Shown here: piece by piece, positions 26,058 through 35,070 of the stretch | How the letters are laid out: every line of letters begins with the position of its first letter | How positions within the stretch are numbered: position 1 is the first letter of the stretch | NCBI RefSeq assembly: GCF_008370495.1 | Contig: NZ_VTUX01000003.1 | Location: 310,001-374,000, forward strand | From: Pseudohalioglobus sediminis | Lineage (GTDB): Bacteria > Pseudomonadota > Gammaproteobacteria > Pseudomonadales > Halieaceae | Reading direction: 5' to 3' | DNA: 64,000 bases | The notes under the pieces: model-generated | Told to the model about the DNA's origin: nothing | What the model saw: the letters and a program-made list of their open reading frames with translations, nothing else | Databases searched by the model: none | Made by a program: the position numbers and the translations under genes

Positions 26058-27266
26058 TCAGCCACTGCCTACCAGCTTCTGGTCGTGCAGCCGCCCGATC
26101 TCGCCGGGGGACATATTCAACAACTCGGCTAGAATCTGGTCGGTGTGCTCACCAAGGCCGGGCGCTCCGGCAGAGCTCTCCCGATCCAGCCCGGTAAATT
26201 CAAGCGGGCTACCCGGCATCAGCATTTCTCCTATCCCCGCTTGTTCCCGTCGAACAAACAGGGGGTTCTCCTCAGAACATGCCGGATCATTCAGCACCAT
26301 TTCCTTGACACTCTGGTACCGATTCCAACAAACATTTTCTGCCGCAAAGGCCGCTTCAATTTCGCCGATGTTCCTGGTTGCCGCCCAGGACTCAATCAGC
26401 GCTGCGATTTCCCTGCGCGCCTCGTATCGATCCCCCTCGCGACTGAAATCCAGCCTCCTGAGCTGTGCAAGATGCTCCATCTCCACGCCCAGTCCCGTGG
26501 CCGAACAAAGTCCGCGCCACTGCTTGGGCGTGAGGCCAACGACCATGAATTGAAAGCCATCGGCTGAGATAAAGTCTCTCCCGAATGCGCCGTACAGGTA
26601 GTTGCCGGATCTCTCACGATCAACACCCAGTTCCGCCTCGGCGATAAAGCCGAGTGTACCCATGGTGGCCATGGCAACATCTTCCAGTGCCAACTTGATG
26701 TGCTGCCCCTCACCGGTGCGCCTGCGATGCCGTTCTGCGGCCAACAGACCCGAGACAGCCATTTGCCCGGTAATACAGTCCCAGGCCGGTATCACACTGT
26801 TTACAAGGCCCTTATGCTCTTCTGGCCCGGTAAACATCGGAACACCGATGGCGGGATTGACGGTGTAGTCGACAGCGGACCCACCATGGCGATTGCCCAT
26901 AACGGTCAGCTGGATCAAATCCTCGCGGGCCTCTCGCAAGCTTTCATAGTCCAGCCAACCCCTGGGTGGAAAATTGGTCAGCAGGATGCCGGCATCTTCC
27001 CCACTGGCGCAGATAATCGATCGGGCGAGCTCCCTGCCCTCGGGCTTGCGAATATCAATGGCCACGGAGCGCTTATTCTTGTTCAGGCCCTGCCAGAAGA
27101 GGCTGGTATTGTCCTCGGTGACAGGCCAGCGCCGGTAGTCCAGCCCGCCCCGAATGTCATCGATGCGAATCACCTCGGCCCCCATCTGGGCCAGTGCCAG
27201 CCCGGCAGAGGGCGCCGCCACAAAGGCGGAAACCTCAACCACGCGCAGGCCCGCCAGAATACCCAT
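26058..27266 (-). CDS. Class III (CaiB/BaiF) acyl-CoA transferase
   Basis: A 402-residue family III CoA-transferase, which moves CoA between carboxylic acids. I chose ATG 27266 ('MGILAGLRVVEVSAFVAAP'), whose A of ATG overlaps the preceding gene's TGA (TGATG), a typical coupled start; a longer frame exists upstream but lies inside the dehydrogenase gene. Seen: 'AGLALAQMGAEVIRIDDI', 'NKNKRSVAIDIRKPEGRELA', the loop 'GILLTNFPPRG' and the glycine-rich 'GNYLYGAFGRDF'. In itaconate catabolism a family III transferase works with a MaoC-like hydratase and a CitE-like lyase, and homologues of both are at 35864-37589, which may be significant. Confidence 0.9.
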   Translation of the reverse strand: MGILAGLRVVEVSAFVAAPSAGLALAQMGAEVIRIDDIRGGLDYRRWPVTEDNTSLFWQGLNKNKRSVAIDIRKPEGRELARSIICASGEDAGILLTNFPPRGWLDYESLREAREDLIQLTVMGNRHGGSAVDYTVNPAIGVPMFTGPEEHKGLVNSVIPAWDCITGQMAVSGLLAAERHRRRTGEGQHIKLALEDVAMATMGTLGFIAEAELGVDRERSGNYLYGAFGRDFISADGFQFMVVGLTPKQWRGLCSATGLGVEMEHLAQLRRLDFSREGDRYEARREIAALIESWAATRNIGEIEAAFAAENVCWNRYQSVKEMVLNDPACSEENPLFVRREQAGIGEMLMPGSPLEFTGLDRESSAGAPGLGEHTDQILAELLNMSPGEIGRLHDQKLVGSG

Positions 27267-28960
27267 CAGGAGTGGCGCTCCCCGTTGTCCAGCGCATCTT
27301 GTAACAGCTGCCGGGCGATTACCTTCAGGGCCAGCGTCTCTTCGGCGCCCTCGAAAATGGACAGTACCCGGGCGTCGACAAAGTAACGGCTTACCGCGGT
27401 CTCCTCGGCATACCCCATGCCGCCGTGTATCTGCAGCGCCTCGCGTGTAATCCACTCCGCAGATCGGCAGGCAAACAACTTCACCAGGCTCGCCTCCATC
27501 TGTCCCTCACCGCTGTCCAGCAGTGCGCCAACACTGTAGGCAAAGCAACGGCTGACAGCGACCTGGGCGGCCATTCTGGCCAGCTTTGCCTGGGTGAGCT
27601 GGTAGTCACCCAGGTGTGCGCCAAACACCTTGCGGTCCTGCGAGTAGCGGACAGCGGCTTTCAGCGCAGCACGCATCACACCTGACGCTCTCGCTGCCGT
27701 CTGAATCCGCCCCCCCGTAAGGCCGGCCATGGCGAGATAGAACCCCCTTCCCTGGCCCTCAGCGCCGCCAATAAGATTCGCCTCTGGTACAAAGTAGTCC
27801 TCAAACACGAGGTCATAGGAATGCATACCCCGGTAACCAATCGTGGGGATGGAGCTGCCAGTCAAACGGCCGCCTGACTCCTGTTCAAAACAGAATTCAT
27901 GTTCATCGGTGCCCGGCTTCTCCACCAGAAAGGCGCTCAGCCCCCTGTGCCCCAGTGACCTGTCGGTATCGGTTCGCGCAATCACAAAGAGTAACTGTGC
28001 CTTGCCGGCAAAAGTGCACCAGCTCTTGGCACCATTGAGCAGCCAGCCCCCCGGGACCGGTGAGGCCTTGAGAGAAAGCCCCGCCACATCAGAGCCATAA
28101 TCGGGTTCGGTTATGGCAATGCCGCAGAGTTTTTCTCCGGACGCCACCTGGGGTAGCCAGCGGGATTTCTGCTCCTGGGTGCCGCCACTGAGCAGCGCCC
28201 TGGCAAGGATCTCCGGACGTGTAATCAGGCTGCCCGCGGCCGCCAGGGAGGCCTCAGACAAGGCCTCGGTGACGACGATCATTGAGAGATTGTCCGCATC
28301 GGCATCGGGCGCAGTACCGCCGTATTGCTGGGGAACCGAGATACCAAATACGCCCATCTCTCGCAACGGCTGGAGAATCTCTTCCGGTACAGTCAGGTCC
28401 TGGCGATGAATGCTTTCGGCACGGGGCTCGATAATATCGGCAGCGAGCTTGCGAAAAGCCGTTTGCATCATCCCCTTGTCATCGTCGATGTCGACCTGGC
28501 CAACCTCCCCCTGGAGCTGAATCACTTCCCGACCTACCTCCGCCAGGTGAGCCGGCGCAAGACAGGCCTGCATCGCCGAGCGCAATTCACCCCCGCAGAA
28601 AAACCGGTCAAAGTCCGACTGCTCGATACCAAACACCGGCGACAATGGCTCCAGTCGCGCCTTAATGGACTGTACAGCAGTGGCTATGTATATCCCGCAA
28701 AGCGCCTGCTGCATCTGGGTGGCAGGACTGTTGTAACTTTCCCACGCCACTTTCGCTGCCCGATACTCGGCGTAAGCCAGCGCCAATTCGTAACTGGCGA
28801 CCTGCTGTTGATCCAGGCTCTGTGGATCAAGCGCCCCATCTTTGCTGCAGGATTTCGCCAGGCTCTCGGTCGCTTGTTGAATCAGGCCAGGGAATCCATC
28901 AAAGAAACTCCCGAAGCCTTCGCTGTTACTAAAATTGATCATTGAAGATGCTGTTCCCAT
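27266..28960 (-). CDS. Long acyl-CoA dehydrogenase with N-terminal extension
   Basis: A protein of about 564 residues whose last 380 residues form an acyl-CoA dehydrogenase ('GVFGISVPQQYGGTAPDADA', 'CGIAITEPDYGSDVAG', 'NGAKSWCTFAGKAQLLFVIA', 'IHGGMGYAEETAVSRYFVD'). It keeps a canonical catalytic Glu in 'LSIFEGAEETLAL', unlike the alpha and beta types beside it. The first 180 residues are an extra helical region that I cannot assign beyond a resemblance to longer members of the family. The start is uncertain: 28960 ('MGTASSMINFS') or 28942. It starts 10 bp after the upstream alpha-type dehydrogenase and overlaps the CoA-transferase start by one base. Confidence 0.88.
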   Translation of the reverse strand: MGTASSMINFSNSEGFGSFFDGFPGLIQQATESLAKSCSKDGALDPQSLDQQQVASYELALAYAEYRAAKVAWESYNSPATQMQQALCGIYIATAVQSIKARLEPLSPVFGIEQSDFDRFFCGGELRSAMQACLAPAHLAEVGREVIQLQGEVGQVDIDDDKGMMQTAFRKLAADIIEPRAESIHRQDLTVPEEILQPLREMGVFGISVPQQYGGTAPDADADNLSMIVVTEALSEASLAAAGSLITRPEILARALLSGGTQEQKSRWLPQVASGEKLCGIAITEPDYGSDVAGLSLKASPVPGGWLLNGAKSWCTFAGKAQLLFVIARTDTDRSLGHRGLSAFLVEKPGTDEHEFCFEQESGGRLTGSSIPTIGYRGMHSYDLVFEDYFVPEANLIGGAEGQGRGFYLAMAGLTGGRIQTAARASGVMRAALKAAVRYSQDRKVFGAHLGDYQLTQAKLARMAAQVAVSRCFAYSVGALLDSGEGQMEASLVKLFACRSAEWITREALQIHGGMGYAEETAVSRYFVDARVLSIFEGAEETLALKVIARQLLQDALDNGERHS

Positions 28961-28970
28961 CGATAAAGGC

Positions 28971-30188
28971 TTAGCCCAACTGCTCGAACGGTATGTTTTT
29001 GTCCACCCGAACATCACCGGGCAACCCCAGGACTCTCTCGGCGATGGTATTGCGCAGAATTTCATCGGTACCGCCGGCGATGCGATAACCCGCCGCTTCC
29101 AGCCAGGCCATACGGTAATCACTTGCCCGCGATATCGGGTGATCCGGATAGATCGCGCCTGCCGGACCACAGGTATCCATGATGTAGGCTGACTGCGCCT
29201 GTAACTTTCGTGCGATCACCAACTTGCTCAATGCCGCCTCGGGGCCGGGCAACTGTCCCTGGGACAATCCGGTCAGTTGGCGCGCATGGAAGTTATTGAT
29301 GCCCGACTCGGCAACATACCACTGGGCAATCTTGTCGCGCACTATAGGGTCGTCCAGGCCGGATTCGCCATCATCGAACTCCCGCCGCAAAAACCGCACC
29401 GTGTCTTCAAGGGAAGCACCGCCCCCGGAGGCTTCGGTCACCGCGAATCGCTCCTCCATCAAAGTTGCGATGGCCACCTGCCAGCCACCATTGATTTCGC
29501 CAAGGCGGGCGGAATCGGGAACCCGAACATCGGTGAAGAACACCTCGCAGAATTCACCGCCGCCGGCTGCCTGCTGGATGGGCCTGACTTCGACTCCCGG
29601 TGCCTTCATATCGACAAAGAAATAAGTCATGCCCCGGTGCTTGGGCACAGAGGGGTCAGTCCGCGTAATAATGACCCCGTAATCGGAGATGTGCGCCCAG
29701 GATGTCCAGATTTTCTGGCCATTGAGTACCCAGTCGTCGCCGTCGCGAAGCGCGCGAAGGCGAATGCCGCCAAGGTCAGAGCCGGCCGCCGGCTCGGAAA
29801 ACAGCTGGCACCAGATTTCCTCACCCCGCAGCGCGGGTACCAGGTAGCGCTGCTGCTGCTCTTCTGTTGCAAAGCGGCGCATTACAGGAATAGGCATTCC
29901 CACGCTGATGCCAAAAAAGACGGTGGGAAAATCGTACTTTTCTTCCTCCTGATCGTAAATCACCGCCTGCATGGGAGTACCGCCCATGCCACCCAGCTCC
30001 CTGGGCCAGGTGACTTTTGCATAGCCCCTGTCCGCTTTGCGGGCCTGGAAAGCCCTGCCCAGCGCCAGTTGCTGGTCGACGCTCAGCTCACCGTGATTCG
30101 ACAGGTCGTACTCCGCCGCCTGCTCAGCCAACCAGGCTTTAACTTCTGCCCGAAATTCAGCTTCTTCCGGGGTATCTTCAAAATCCAT
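28971..30188 (-). CDS. Acyl-CoA dehydrogenase, alpha-type subunit
   Basis: A 405-residue acyl-CoA dehydrogenase clearly paralogous to the one at 18199-19404 ('MDFEDTPEEAEFRAEVKAWL' start; 'WPRELGGMGGTPMQAVIYDQE'; 'WCQLFSEPAAGSDLGG'; 'GQKIWTSWAHISDYGVI'; C-terminal 'IAGGTDEILRNTIAERVLG'). The YEGT catalytic motif is again replaced by AGGT. I start it at ATG 30188; the open frame continues into the upstream gene. Its natural partner is the beta-type protein immediately upstream (30226-31344, 37 bp away), which supports a two-subunit enzyme. Confidence 0.93.
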   Translation of the reverse strand: MDFEDTPEEAEFRAEVKAWLAEQAAEYDLSNHGELSVDQQLALGRAFQARKADRGYAKVTWPRELGGMGGTPMQAVIYDQEEEKYDFPTVFFGISVGMPIPVMRRFATEEQQQRYLVPALRGEEIWCQLFSEPAAGSDLGGIRLRALRDGDDWVLNGQKIWTSWAHISDYGVIITRTDPSVPKHRGMTYFFVDMKAPGVEVRPIQQAAGGGEFCEVFFTDVRVPDSARLGEINGGWQVAIATLMEERFAVTEASGGGASLEDTVRFLRREFDDGESGLDDPIVRDKIAQWYVAESGINNFHARQLTGLSQGQLPGPEAALSKLVIARKLQAQSAYIMDTCGPAGAIYPDHPISRASDYRMAWLEAAGYRIAGGTDEILRNTIAERVLGLPGDVRVDKNIPFEQLG

Positions 30189-30225
30189 AATCTCTCCAGC
30201 ACTACGCCTGCACCGCGATACGGTG

Positions 30226-31344
30226 TCAGGCCACTTTGCGCTCAAATTCAGCGGTAATCTGTTTCTTCCACATCCCGGGGTCACCTATCAGCACTGCGAG
30301 GGAACGGGAACGGCGCAAAAAGAGATGGCAATCTGCCTCCCAGGTAAAGCCCATACCTCCGTGCACCTGCACGTTTTCTGCCGCGGCGTTTTCATAGGCT
30401 TCAGTGGCGCTTACCCGGGCGACGGCTGCTGCGAGGGGCAACTCATCGGCGCCAGAGGCCAGGGCCCAGGCACCGTAGTAGGCATTGCTGAGCGCCAGCT
30501 GATTACCGACATAAACATCAGCCAGCTTGTGTTTTATTGCCTGGAAAGAGGCAATGGGCCTGCCGAAGGCATTTCGCTCATTGGCAAAGTCGATGGCGCT
30601 TTGCAGGCAAGCCTCTGCACCACCTACCTGCTCAAATGCAAACAGGACCGCCGCTGCATCGAGTACCGCCCTGAACACCGCCCATGCACTGTCGCCGGCT
30701 TTGCCCAGGAGCTGAGCCTCGGCACCCTCAAAAACAAGGGCGCCCTGGTTTCGGGTTGGGTCGATAGAATCCAGCGCTCGCCGCTGCACGCCATCCTGTG
30801 CGAGGTCGACCAGGCACAGGCAGGGTTCATTACTCTCATTGATTGCCAATACCACCGCGGCATCGGCAATCATCGCATCCGCCACCGGCCACTTTTCACC
30901 GTGCAGCCTGCCCTGCTCGCAACGCAGCTTGATGCGACCGGGGGCCGGGAACCCCACACCCTCGGCGAAGGCCAGGGTGCCTATGGTTTCTCCCGCAGCG
31001 ACCGCGGCCAACACAGCGCCTCGCTGCTCTTCACTGCCACCGCGCAAAACAGCCTCACAAAACTGGTAGACCGTCGACGAGAACGGAACCGGCGCCAGTG
31101 AACGCCCTAACTCCTGGGCCATTACACAAAGCTCCAGGTAACCGAGGCCAACACCCCCGTACTGCTCCGGAATCGCTATTCCTGCCCACCCCAACTCCAG
31201 CATTTCACGCCAGACGGCTTCGGCATGAGACATACTGGCATCGTCGAGCACCGCCCTGGCCACTGACAGGTCACTGCGATCTGCAAGAAAGCGCTGCACT
31301 TCACTCTGCAGTGCTTTCTGCTCCTCTGAGAAATCAAAATTCAC
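30226..31344 (-). CDS. Acyl-CoA dehydrogenase, beta-type subunit
   Basis: A 372-residue acyl-CoA dehydrogenase, paralogue of 14673-15821 ('FDFSEEQKALQSEVQRFLAD', 'GWAGIAIPEQYGGVGLGYLE', 'FGRPIASFQAIKHKLADVYV', 'VQVHGGMGFTWEADCHLFLR'). It lacks a C-terminal YEGT. Translation begins with GTG at 31344. It heads the 24.0-31.3 kb minus operon and forms the second alpha/beta pair with the next gene. Operator site 5 lies 56 bp upstream in the divergent promoter region shared with the thiolase at 31497. Confidence 0.92.
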   Translation of the reverse strand: MNFDFSEEQKALQSEVQRFLADRSDLSVARAVLDDASMSHAEAVWREMLELGWAGIAIPEQYGGVGLGYLELCVMAQELGRSLAPVPFSSTVYQFCEAVLRGGSEEQRGAVLAAVAAGETIGTLAFAEGVGFPAPGRIKLRCEQGRLHGEKWPVADAMIADAAVVLAINESNEPCLCLVDLAQDGVQRRALDSIDPTRNQGALVFEGAEAQLLGKAGDSAWAVFRAVLDAAAVLFAFEQVGGAEACLQSAIDFANERNAFGRPIASFQAIKHKLADVYVGNQLALSNAYYGAWALASGADELPLAAAVARVSATEAYENAAAENVQVHGGMGFTWEADCHLFLRRSRSLAVLIGDPGMWKKQITAEFERKVA

Positions 31345-31399
31345 GACTGGATACCCTGGACCATCATTTTTGGTGCCTACTCATAAGATTGCATTTAGC

Positions 31400-31415
31400 T
31401 TATCACCACTGTAAA
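31400..31415. promoter_or_regulatory. Recurrent operator, site 5
   Basis: TTATCA-CCAC-TGTAAA followed by GTT, with the same half-sites as site 4. On the minus strand the longer block AACTTTACA-N4-TGATAAGCTAAA is shared with site 4. Lies between two divergent CoA operons. Confidence 0.68.
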
Positions 31416-31496
31416 GTTTCAACAAGACACTGCAAGCGGGAAAGACAAACAGTCGCCTCTTGCGCAATCCACCCGCCCTACCCATGTGGACACACT

Positions 31497-32714
31497 ATGC
31501 AAGAAGTATGGATTATCGATGCCGCCCGCAGCCCTCGCGGACTGGGACGCCCCGACAAGGGGAGCCTGGCGCACATACACCCCCAGCGCCTGCTCTCCCA
31601 GGTACTGGCCGCCATCGCTGAACGCAACCAGCTGCGAACAGACGCTATTGAGCATGTGATCGTGGGTTGCGGCAATCCCGCAGGCACCCAGAGAGGTGAT
31701 ATTGCGCGCATGGCGGCGCTGGACGCAGGCTGGCTGCACAGCAGCGGCACAACCGTAGACCACTTTTGTGGCTCCAGCCTGATGGCGACCCTGTTCGGCG
31801 CCAATTGCATCAGCACCGGAATGCATGACCTGGTTATAACCGGCGGGGTTGAGATGATGTCTCTACCCGAGAAACCCAACCTGGCCACCGATCAGCACAA
31901 CCTGCAATTGCGAGAAAAGCACCCGATCACCAGCGTGGGTATCTCCGCAGATGTGATCGCCACCGAGGAGGGTTTCAGCCGCAGCGATGTGGACGCCTTT
32001 GCCGCCCGAAGCCAACAGCGGGCTTTACAGGCCATCGACAGCGGCTATTTCGAGAAGAGCATAGTCCCCATCAAGAATGATGATGGTTCACTCGCCCTGG
32101 CCCGTGACGAGTACCCCAGACCTGGGACCACTGCTGAGGCACTGGCAGAATTGAAGCCGGTATTTGCCGACTTCCTGGACTACCCCATGGATGACAACCA
32201 CACTTTCGGTGAGGTCGCACGCATGACCTGGCCCGACCTGGAGATTGACCACGTTCATCACGCAGGAAACTCCTCGGGAATCGTCGACGGCGCCGCTGCA
32301 GTTGTGCTCGCTTCACCCGAATATGCGCGGGCGAACGGTCTCAAGCCGCGGGCCAGGATTGTATCCAGCGCCTCCGTGGCGGGAAGCCCGGAGTACAACC
32401 TGAACGAACCTGTACCATCGGCGCGCAAAGCACTCGCCAGTGCGGGATTAACGGTCGATGATATAGACCTGTTCGAAGTGAATGAAGCTTTCGCGGTGGT
32501 TCCGCTACGCTTTATGAAGCTAATGGGTGTAGATCACGACAAGCTCAACGTGAACGGCGGGGCCATCGCCCTCGGCCACCCGATTGGCGCCACGGGCGCT
32601 ATTCTGCTGGGTACGCTGCTGGATGAACTGGAGCGGCGCGAGCTGAAGCGCGGCCTGGTCACCCTGTGTGCCGCCGGGGGCCTGGCTCCCAGCATGATTA
32701 TCGAGAGAATGTAA
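31497..32714 (+). CDS. Acetyl-CoA acyltransferase (thiolase)
   Basis: A 405-residue thiolase heading the tight plus-strand operon 31497-37589. I use ATG 31497 ('[15 protein letters not shown]'); an open frame upstream lies inside the divergent dehydrogenase. Catalytic residues: Cys 91 in '[12 protein letters not shown]', His in '[13 protein letters not shown]', and the C-terminal '[11 protein letters not shown]'. It is distinct from the thiolase at 24029 and closer in style to FadA/FadI-like enzymes of degradation operons. It would release acetyl-CoA or propionyl-CoA from a 3-oxoacyl-CoA. Site 5 lies 82 bp before the start. Confidence 0.93.
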   Translation: MQEVWIIDAARSPRGLGRPDKGSLAHIHPQRLLSQVLAAIAERNQLRTDAIEHVIVGCGNPAGTQRGDIARMAALDAGWLHSSGTTVDHFCGSSLMATLFGANCISTGMHDLVITGGVEMMSLPEKPNLATDQHNLQLREKHPITSVGISADVIATEEGFSRSDVDAFAARSQQRALQAIDSGYFEKSIVPIKNDDGSLALARDEYPRPGTTAEALAELKPVFADFLDYPMDDNHTFGEVARMTWPDLEIDHVHHAGNSSGIVDGAAAVVLASPEYARANGLKPRARIVSSASVAGSPEYNLNEPVPSARKALASAGLTVDDIDLFEVNEAFAVVPLRFMKLMGVDHDKLNVNGGAIALGHPIGATGAILLGTLLDELERRELKRGLVTLCAAGGLAPSMIIERM

Positions 32715-32736
32715 CTGGATCTCCAGACAGGTAGGT

Positions 32737-33528
32737 ATGCAGACAGAAAACAACAGCAGCGCCCCCCCGGTTCAAGTGGAACGGGACCAGGGCATCGGTA
32801 TCGTGACAATGGACAGGGCCGAACGACTCAATGCCCTGAACCTGGAAATGCGGCAGGCCATTGCTGCCGCATTCGGTGAACTTGCGGCAGAACCGGATAT
32901 CCTGGTCATCGTCGTGACCGGCGGCGATGAGGTATTCGCAGCCGGTGCCGACCTGAAGCTACTGGTTGACAAGGGCTCGCAGGAAGTGGCGGAACTCAAC
33001 CTCGCAGGCTACTGGCACGCCGTTGCCTCTTGCGAGAAGCCAGTGATCGCCGCCGTCAACGGTTACTGCCTGGGTGCCGGCTCCGAATTAATGCAGATGT
33101 GCGATATTGTCGTTGCCGATACAAGTGCCCGTATTGGCCAGCCAGAGGCCAAGGTCGGCATCATGCCGGGTGCCGGCGGAACCCAGCGATTGCTGCGATC
33201 GGTGGGCAAGCCCGTCGCCAGCCTGATGCTCATGTGCGGCGAGGCGCTCACGGGTGAGCGCGCGTACCAGTTGGGGCTGGTGAGCGAATTGACTGAAGAG
33301 GGACAAGCCCTGACCAGGGCACTGGAACTGGCACGCAAGGTAACCCGGATGCCGCCCAGGGCCATGCTTGCGATCAAGCGCACCCTCAAGCAGGGCGGTG
33401 ACCTGCCCCTGTCAGAGGCTCTGCAACTCGAGCAGGACGAGTTCCTGCAATTGTTTGACACCGCCGACCAGACCGAAGGCATGACCGCATTCCTGGAAAA
33501 GCGCAAACCAGAATTCACCGGAAATTGA
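32737..33528 (+). CDS. Enoyl-CoA hydratase
   Basis: A 263-residue canonical enoyl-CoA hydratase of the PaaF/crotonase type. Both catalytic glutamates are seen in their usual settings ('[16 protein letters not shown]' and '[20 protein letters not shown]'), and the first oxyanion loop is '[15 protein letters not shown]'. It should hydrate a trans-2-enoyl-CoA to the 3-hydroxyacyl-CoA. It sits between thiolase (22 bp) and 3-hydroxyacyl-CoA dehydrogenase (14 bp), giving a complete hydratase, dehydrogenase, thiolase set. Of the five crotonases here, this and the one at 47824 are the only two with both glutamates in canonical form. Confidence 0.94.
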   Translation: MQTENNSSAPPVQVERDQGIGIVTMDRAERLNALNLEMRQAIAAAFGELAAEPDILVIVVTGGDEVFAAGADLKLLVDKGSQEVAELNLAGYWHAVASCEKPVIAAVNGYCLGAGSELMQMCDIVVADTSARIGQPEAKVGIMPGAGGTQRLLRSVGKPVASLMLMCGEALTGERAYQLGLVSELTEEGQALTRALELARKVTRMPPRAMLAIKRTLKQGGDLPLSEALQLEQDEFLQLFDTADQTEGMTAFLEKRKPEFTGN

Positions 33529-33542
33529 GCCGGACATAAACA

Positions 33543-35069
33543 ATGACAACTGAATCAAATCAAACGATCGCAGTCATCGGCGCGGGAGCCATGGGCCGGG
33601 GCATTGTGCAACTGTTCGCCCAGTCGGGGCACCGGGTAAAGTTTTACGATACCTCCGAGGCTGCTGTCGCGGCTGCTCACGCCTTTGTTACAGACATGTT
33701 TGACAGCAAGGTGGACAAGGGCAGGGTCAGTCGTGAGGAAGCAGACCAGGCCCTTGCCAACCTCGTTCCCTGCACCCAACTGGGCGATATTGCAGACTGC
33801 GATATCGTGGTGGAAGCGGTGCTCGAAGACCTCGAGGTCAAGCGGGGCCTGTTTGCCGAACTGGAAACAGTGGTTTCTCCCTCCGCCGTCATTGCCAGCA
33901 ATACTTCATCCCTGCTGATTGCGGATATCGCGGCACGCTGCAAACATCCTGAGCGAGTAGCCGGCCTGCATTTTTTCAACCCGGTACCGGTGATGCGGGT
34001 GGTTGAGATTATTTCCTCCGTGAGAACCGCAGCCGTTACCGTGGATCGGCTTAAGGCCTGTATAGACACTACCGGACACCGCGCAGTGCTGGCCCAGGAC
34101 CAGCCCGGGTTTCTCATTAACCACGCCGGGCGCGGCTTGTACACTGAGGGATTGCGCATCCTTGAAGAGCGGGCCGCCAGCCACGACCAGGTCGACCTGC
34201 TGATGCGCGAAGCCGCTGGCTTTCGCATGGGCCCCTTCGAACTGCTGGACCTGACCGGGCTGGATGTATCTTCCAAAGTCATGCAGTCGATCTACGACCA
34301 GTTTCAGCAGGAACCGCGCTTCCGCCCGTCCTCCATCATTCCGCCGAGAGTTGCCGCCGGCCTGTTTGGGCGCAAAACCGGTGAGGGGTGGTATCAGTAC
34401 CCCGATGGCAAAAAACTTGAGCCTGCAGGCGCCGGAGAGACCTGCCCCACGCTATCGGATAATTGCAGTGTTTGGATTGATCCCGAGGCCGAGGACCACG
34501 CCGAACTGTCAGCGCTTAGCCAGAAGGCCGGCGCGCGGCTGGCGCAATCACCCGACGATGCCAGCCTGCTTCTTGTCCAACCCTGGGGTATTGATGTCTC
34601 ACAGGCCTGCGCCGACCTGGACCTGGATGCCAGCCGCTGTGTCGCGGTAGACCCCCTCCCCTCGTTGGAAATGCGTCGCACCCTGATGTTAAGCCCCATT
34701 ACCCGTGCGCAGTCCCGGGATGATGCAGCAGCGATACTGGGCGCAGACAACGCCCCCTATACCATCATCAGTGACAGCCCAGGGTTTGTCGTTCAGCGTA
34801 TGCTGGCAACCATTGTGAACATCGGTACCAACATCGCGCAGCGAGGTATTGCCTCGGTAGAAGATATCGATGACGCTGTTCGTATCGGCCTGGGCTATCC
34901 GGCAGGCCCCCTGGCCCTGGGGGACAGTCTTGGCCCACACAGGGTGATGCAAATACTGGAAGGCATGCAGAGAGTCACAGGAGACCCCCGCTACCGCCCC
35001 AGCCACTGGCTGCGTCGGCGTGCACAACTGGGAGAAAGCCTGACCACCGGGGAGGCCGCCAGGGGCTGA
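33543..35069 (+). CDS. 3-hydroxyacyl-CoA dehydrogenase (PaaH-like)
   Basis: A 508-residue NAD-dependent 3-hydroxyacyl-CoA dehydrogenase. The Rossmann motif GAGAMGRG is at about 13-20, the catalytic His in 'GLHFFNPVPVMRVVE' (about 141-155), and 'FGRKTGEGWYQYPDG' closes the first C-terminal helical domain. A second C-terminal domain follows ('SDSPGFVVQRMLATIVNIG', 'RIGLGYPAGPLALGDSLG'), the layout of PaaH/PaaC proteins, not of trifunctional FadB. It oxidises the product of the preceding hydratase. The next crotonase starts 1 bp after its stop. Confidence 0.94.
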   Translation: MTTESNQTIAVIGAGAMGRGIVQLFAQSGHRVKFYDTSEAAVAAAHAFVTDMFDSKVDKGRVSREEADQALANLVPCTQLGDIADCDIVVEAVLEDLEVKRGLFAELETVVSPSAVIASNTSSLLIADIAARCKHPERVAGLHFFNPVPVMRVVEIISSVRTAAVTVDRLKACIDTTGHRAVLAQDQPGFLINHAGRGLYTEGLRILEERAASHDQVDLLMREAAGFRMGPFELLDLTGLDVSSKVMQSIYDQFQQEPRFRPSSIIPPRVAAGLFGRKTGEGWYQYPDGKKLEPAGAGETCPTLSDNCSVWIDPEAEDHAELSALSQKAGARLAQSPDDASLLLVQPWGIDVSQACADLDLDASRCVAVDPLPSLEMRRTLMLSPITRAQSRDDAAAILGADNAPYTIISDSPGFVVQRMLATIVNIGTNIAQRGIASVEDIDDAVRIGLGYPAGPLALGDSLGPHRVMQILEGMQRVTGDPRYRPSHWLRRRAQLGESLTTGEAARG

Positions 35070-35070
35070 T

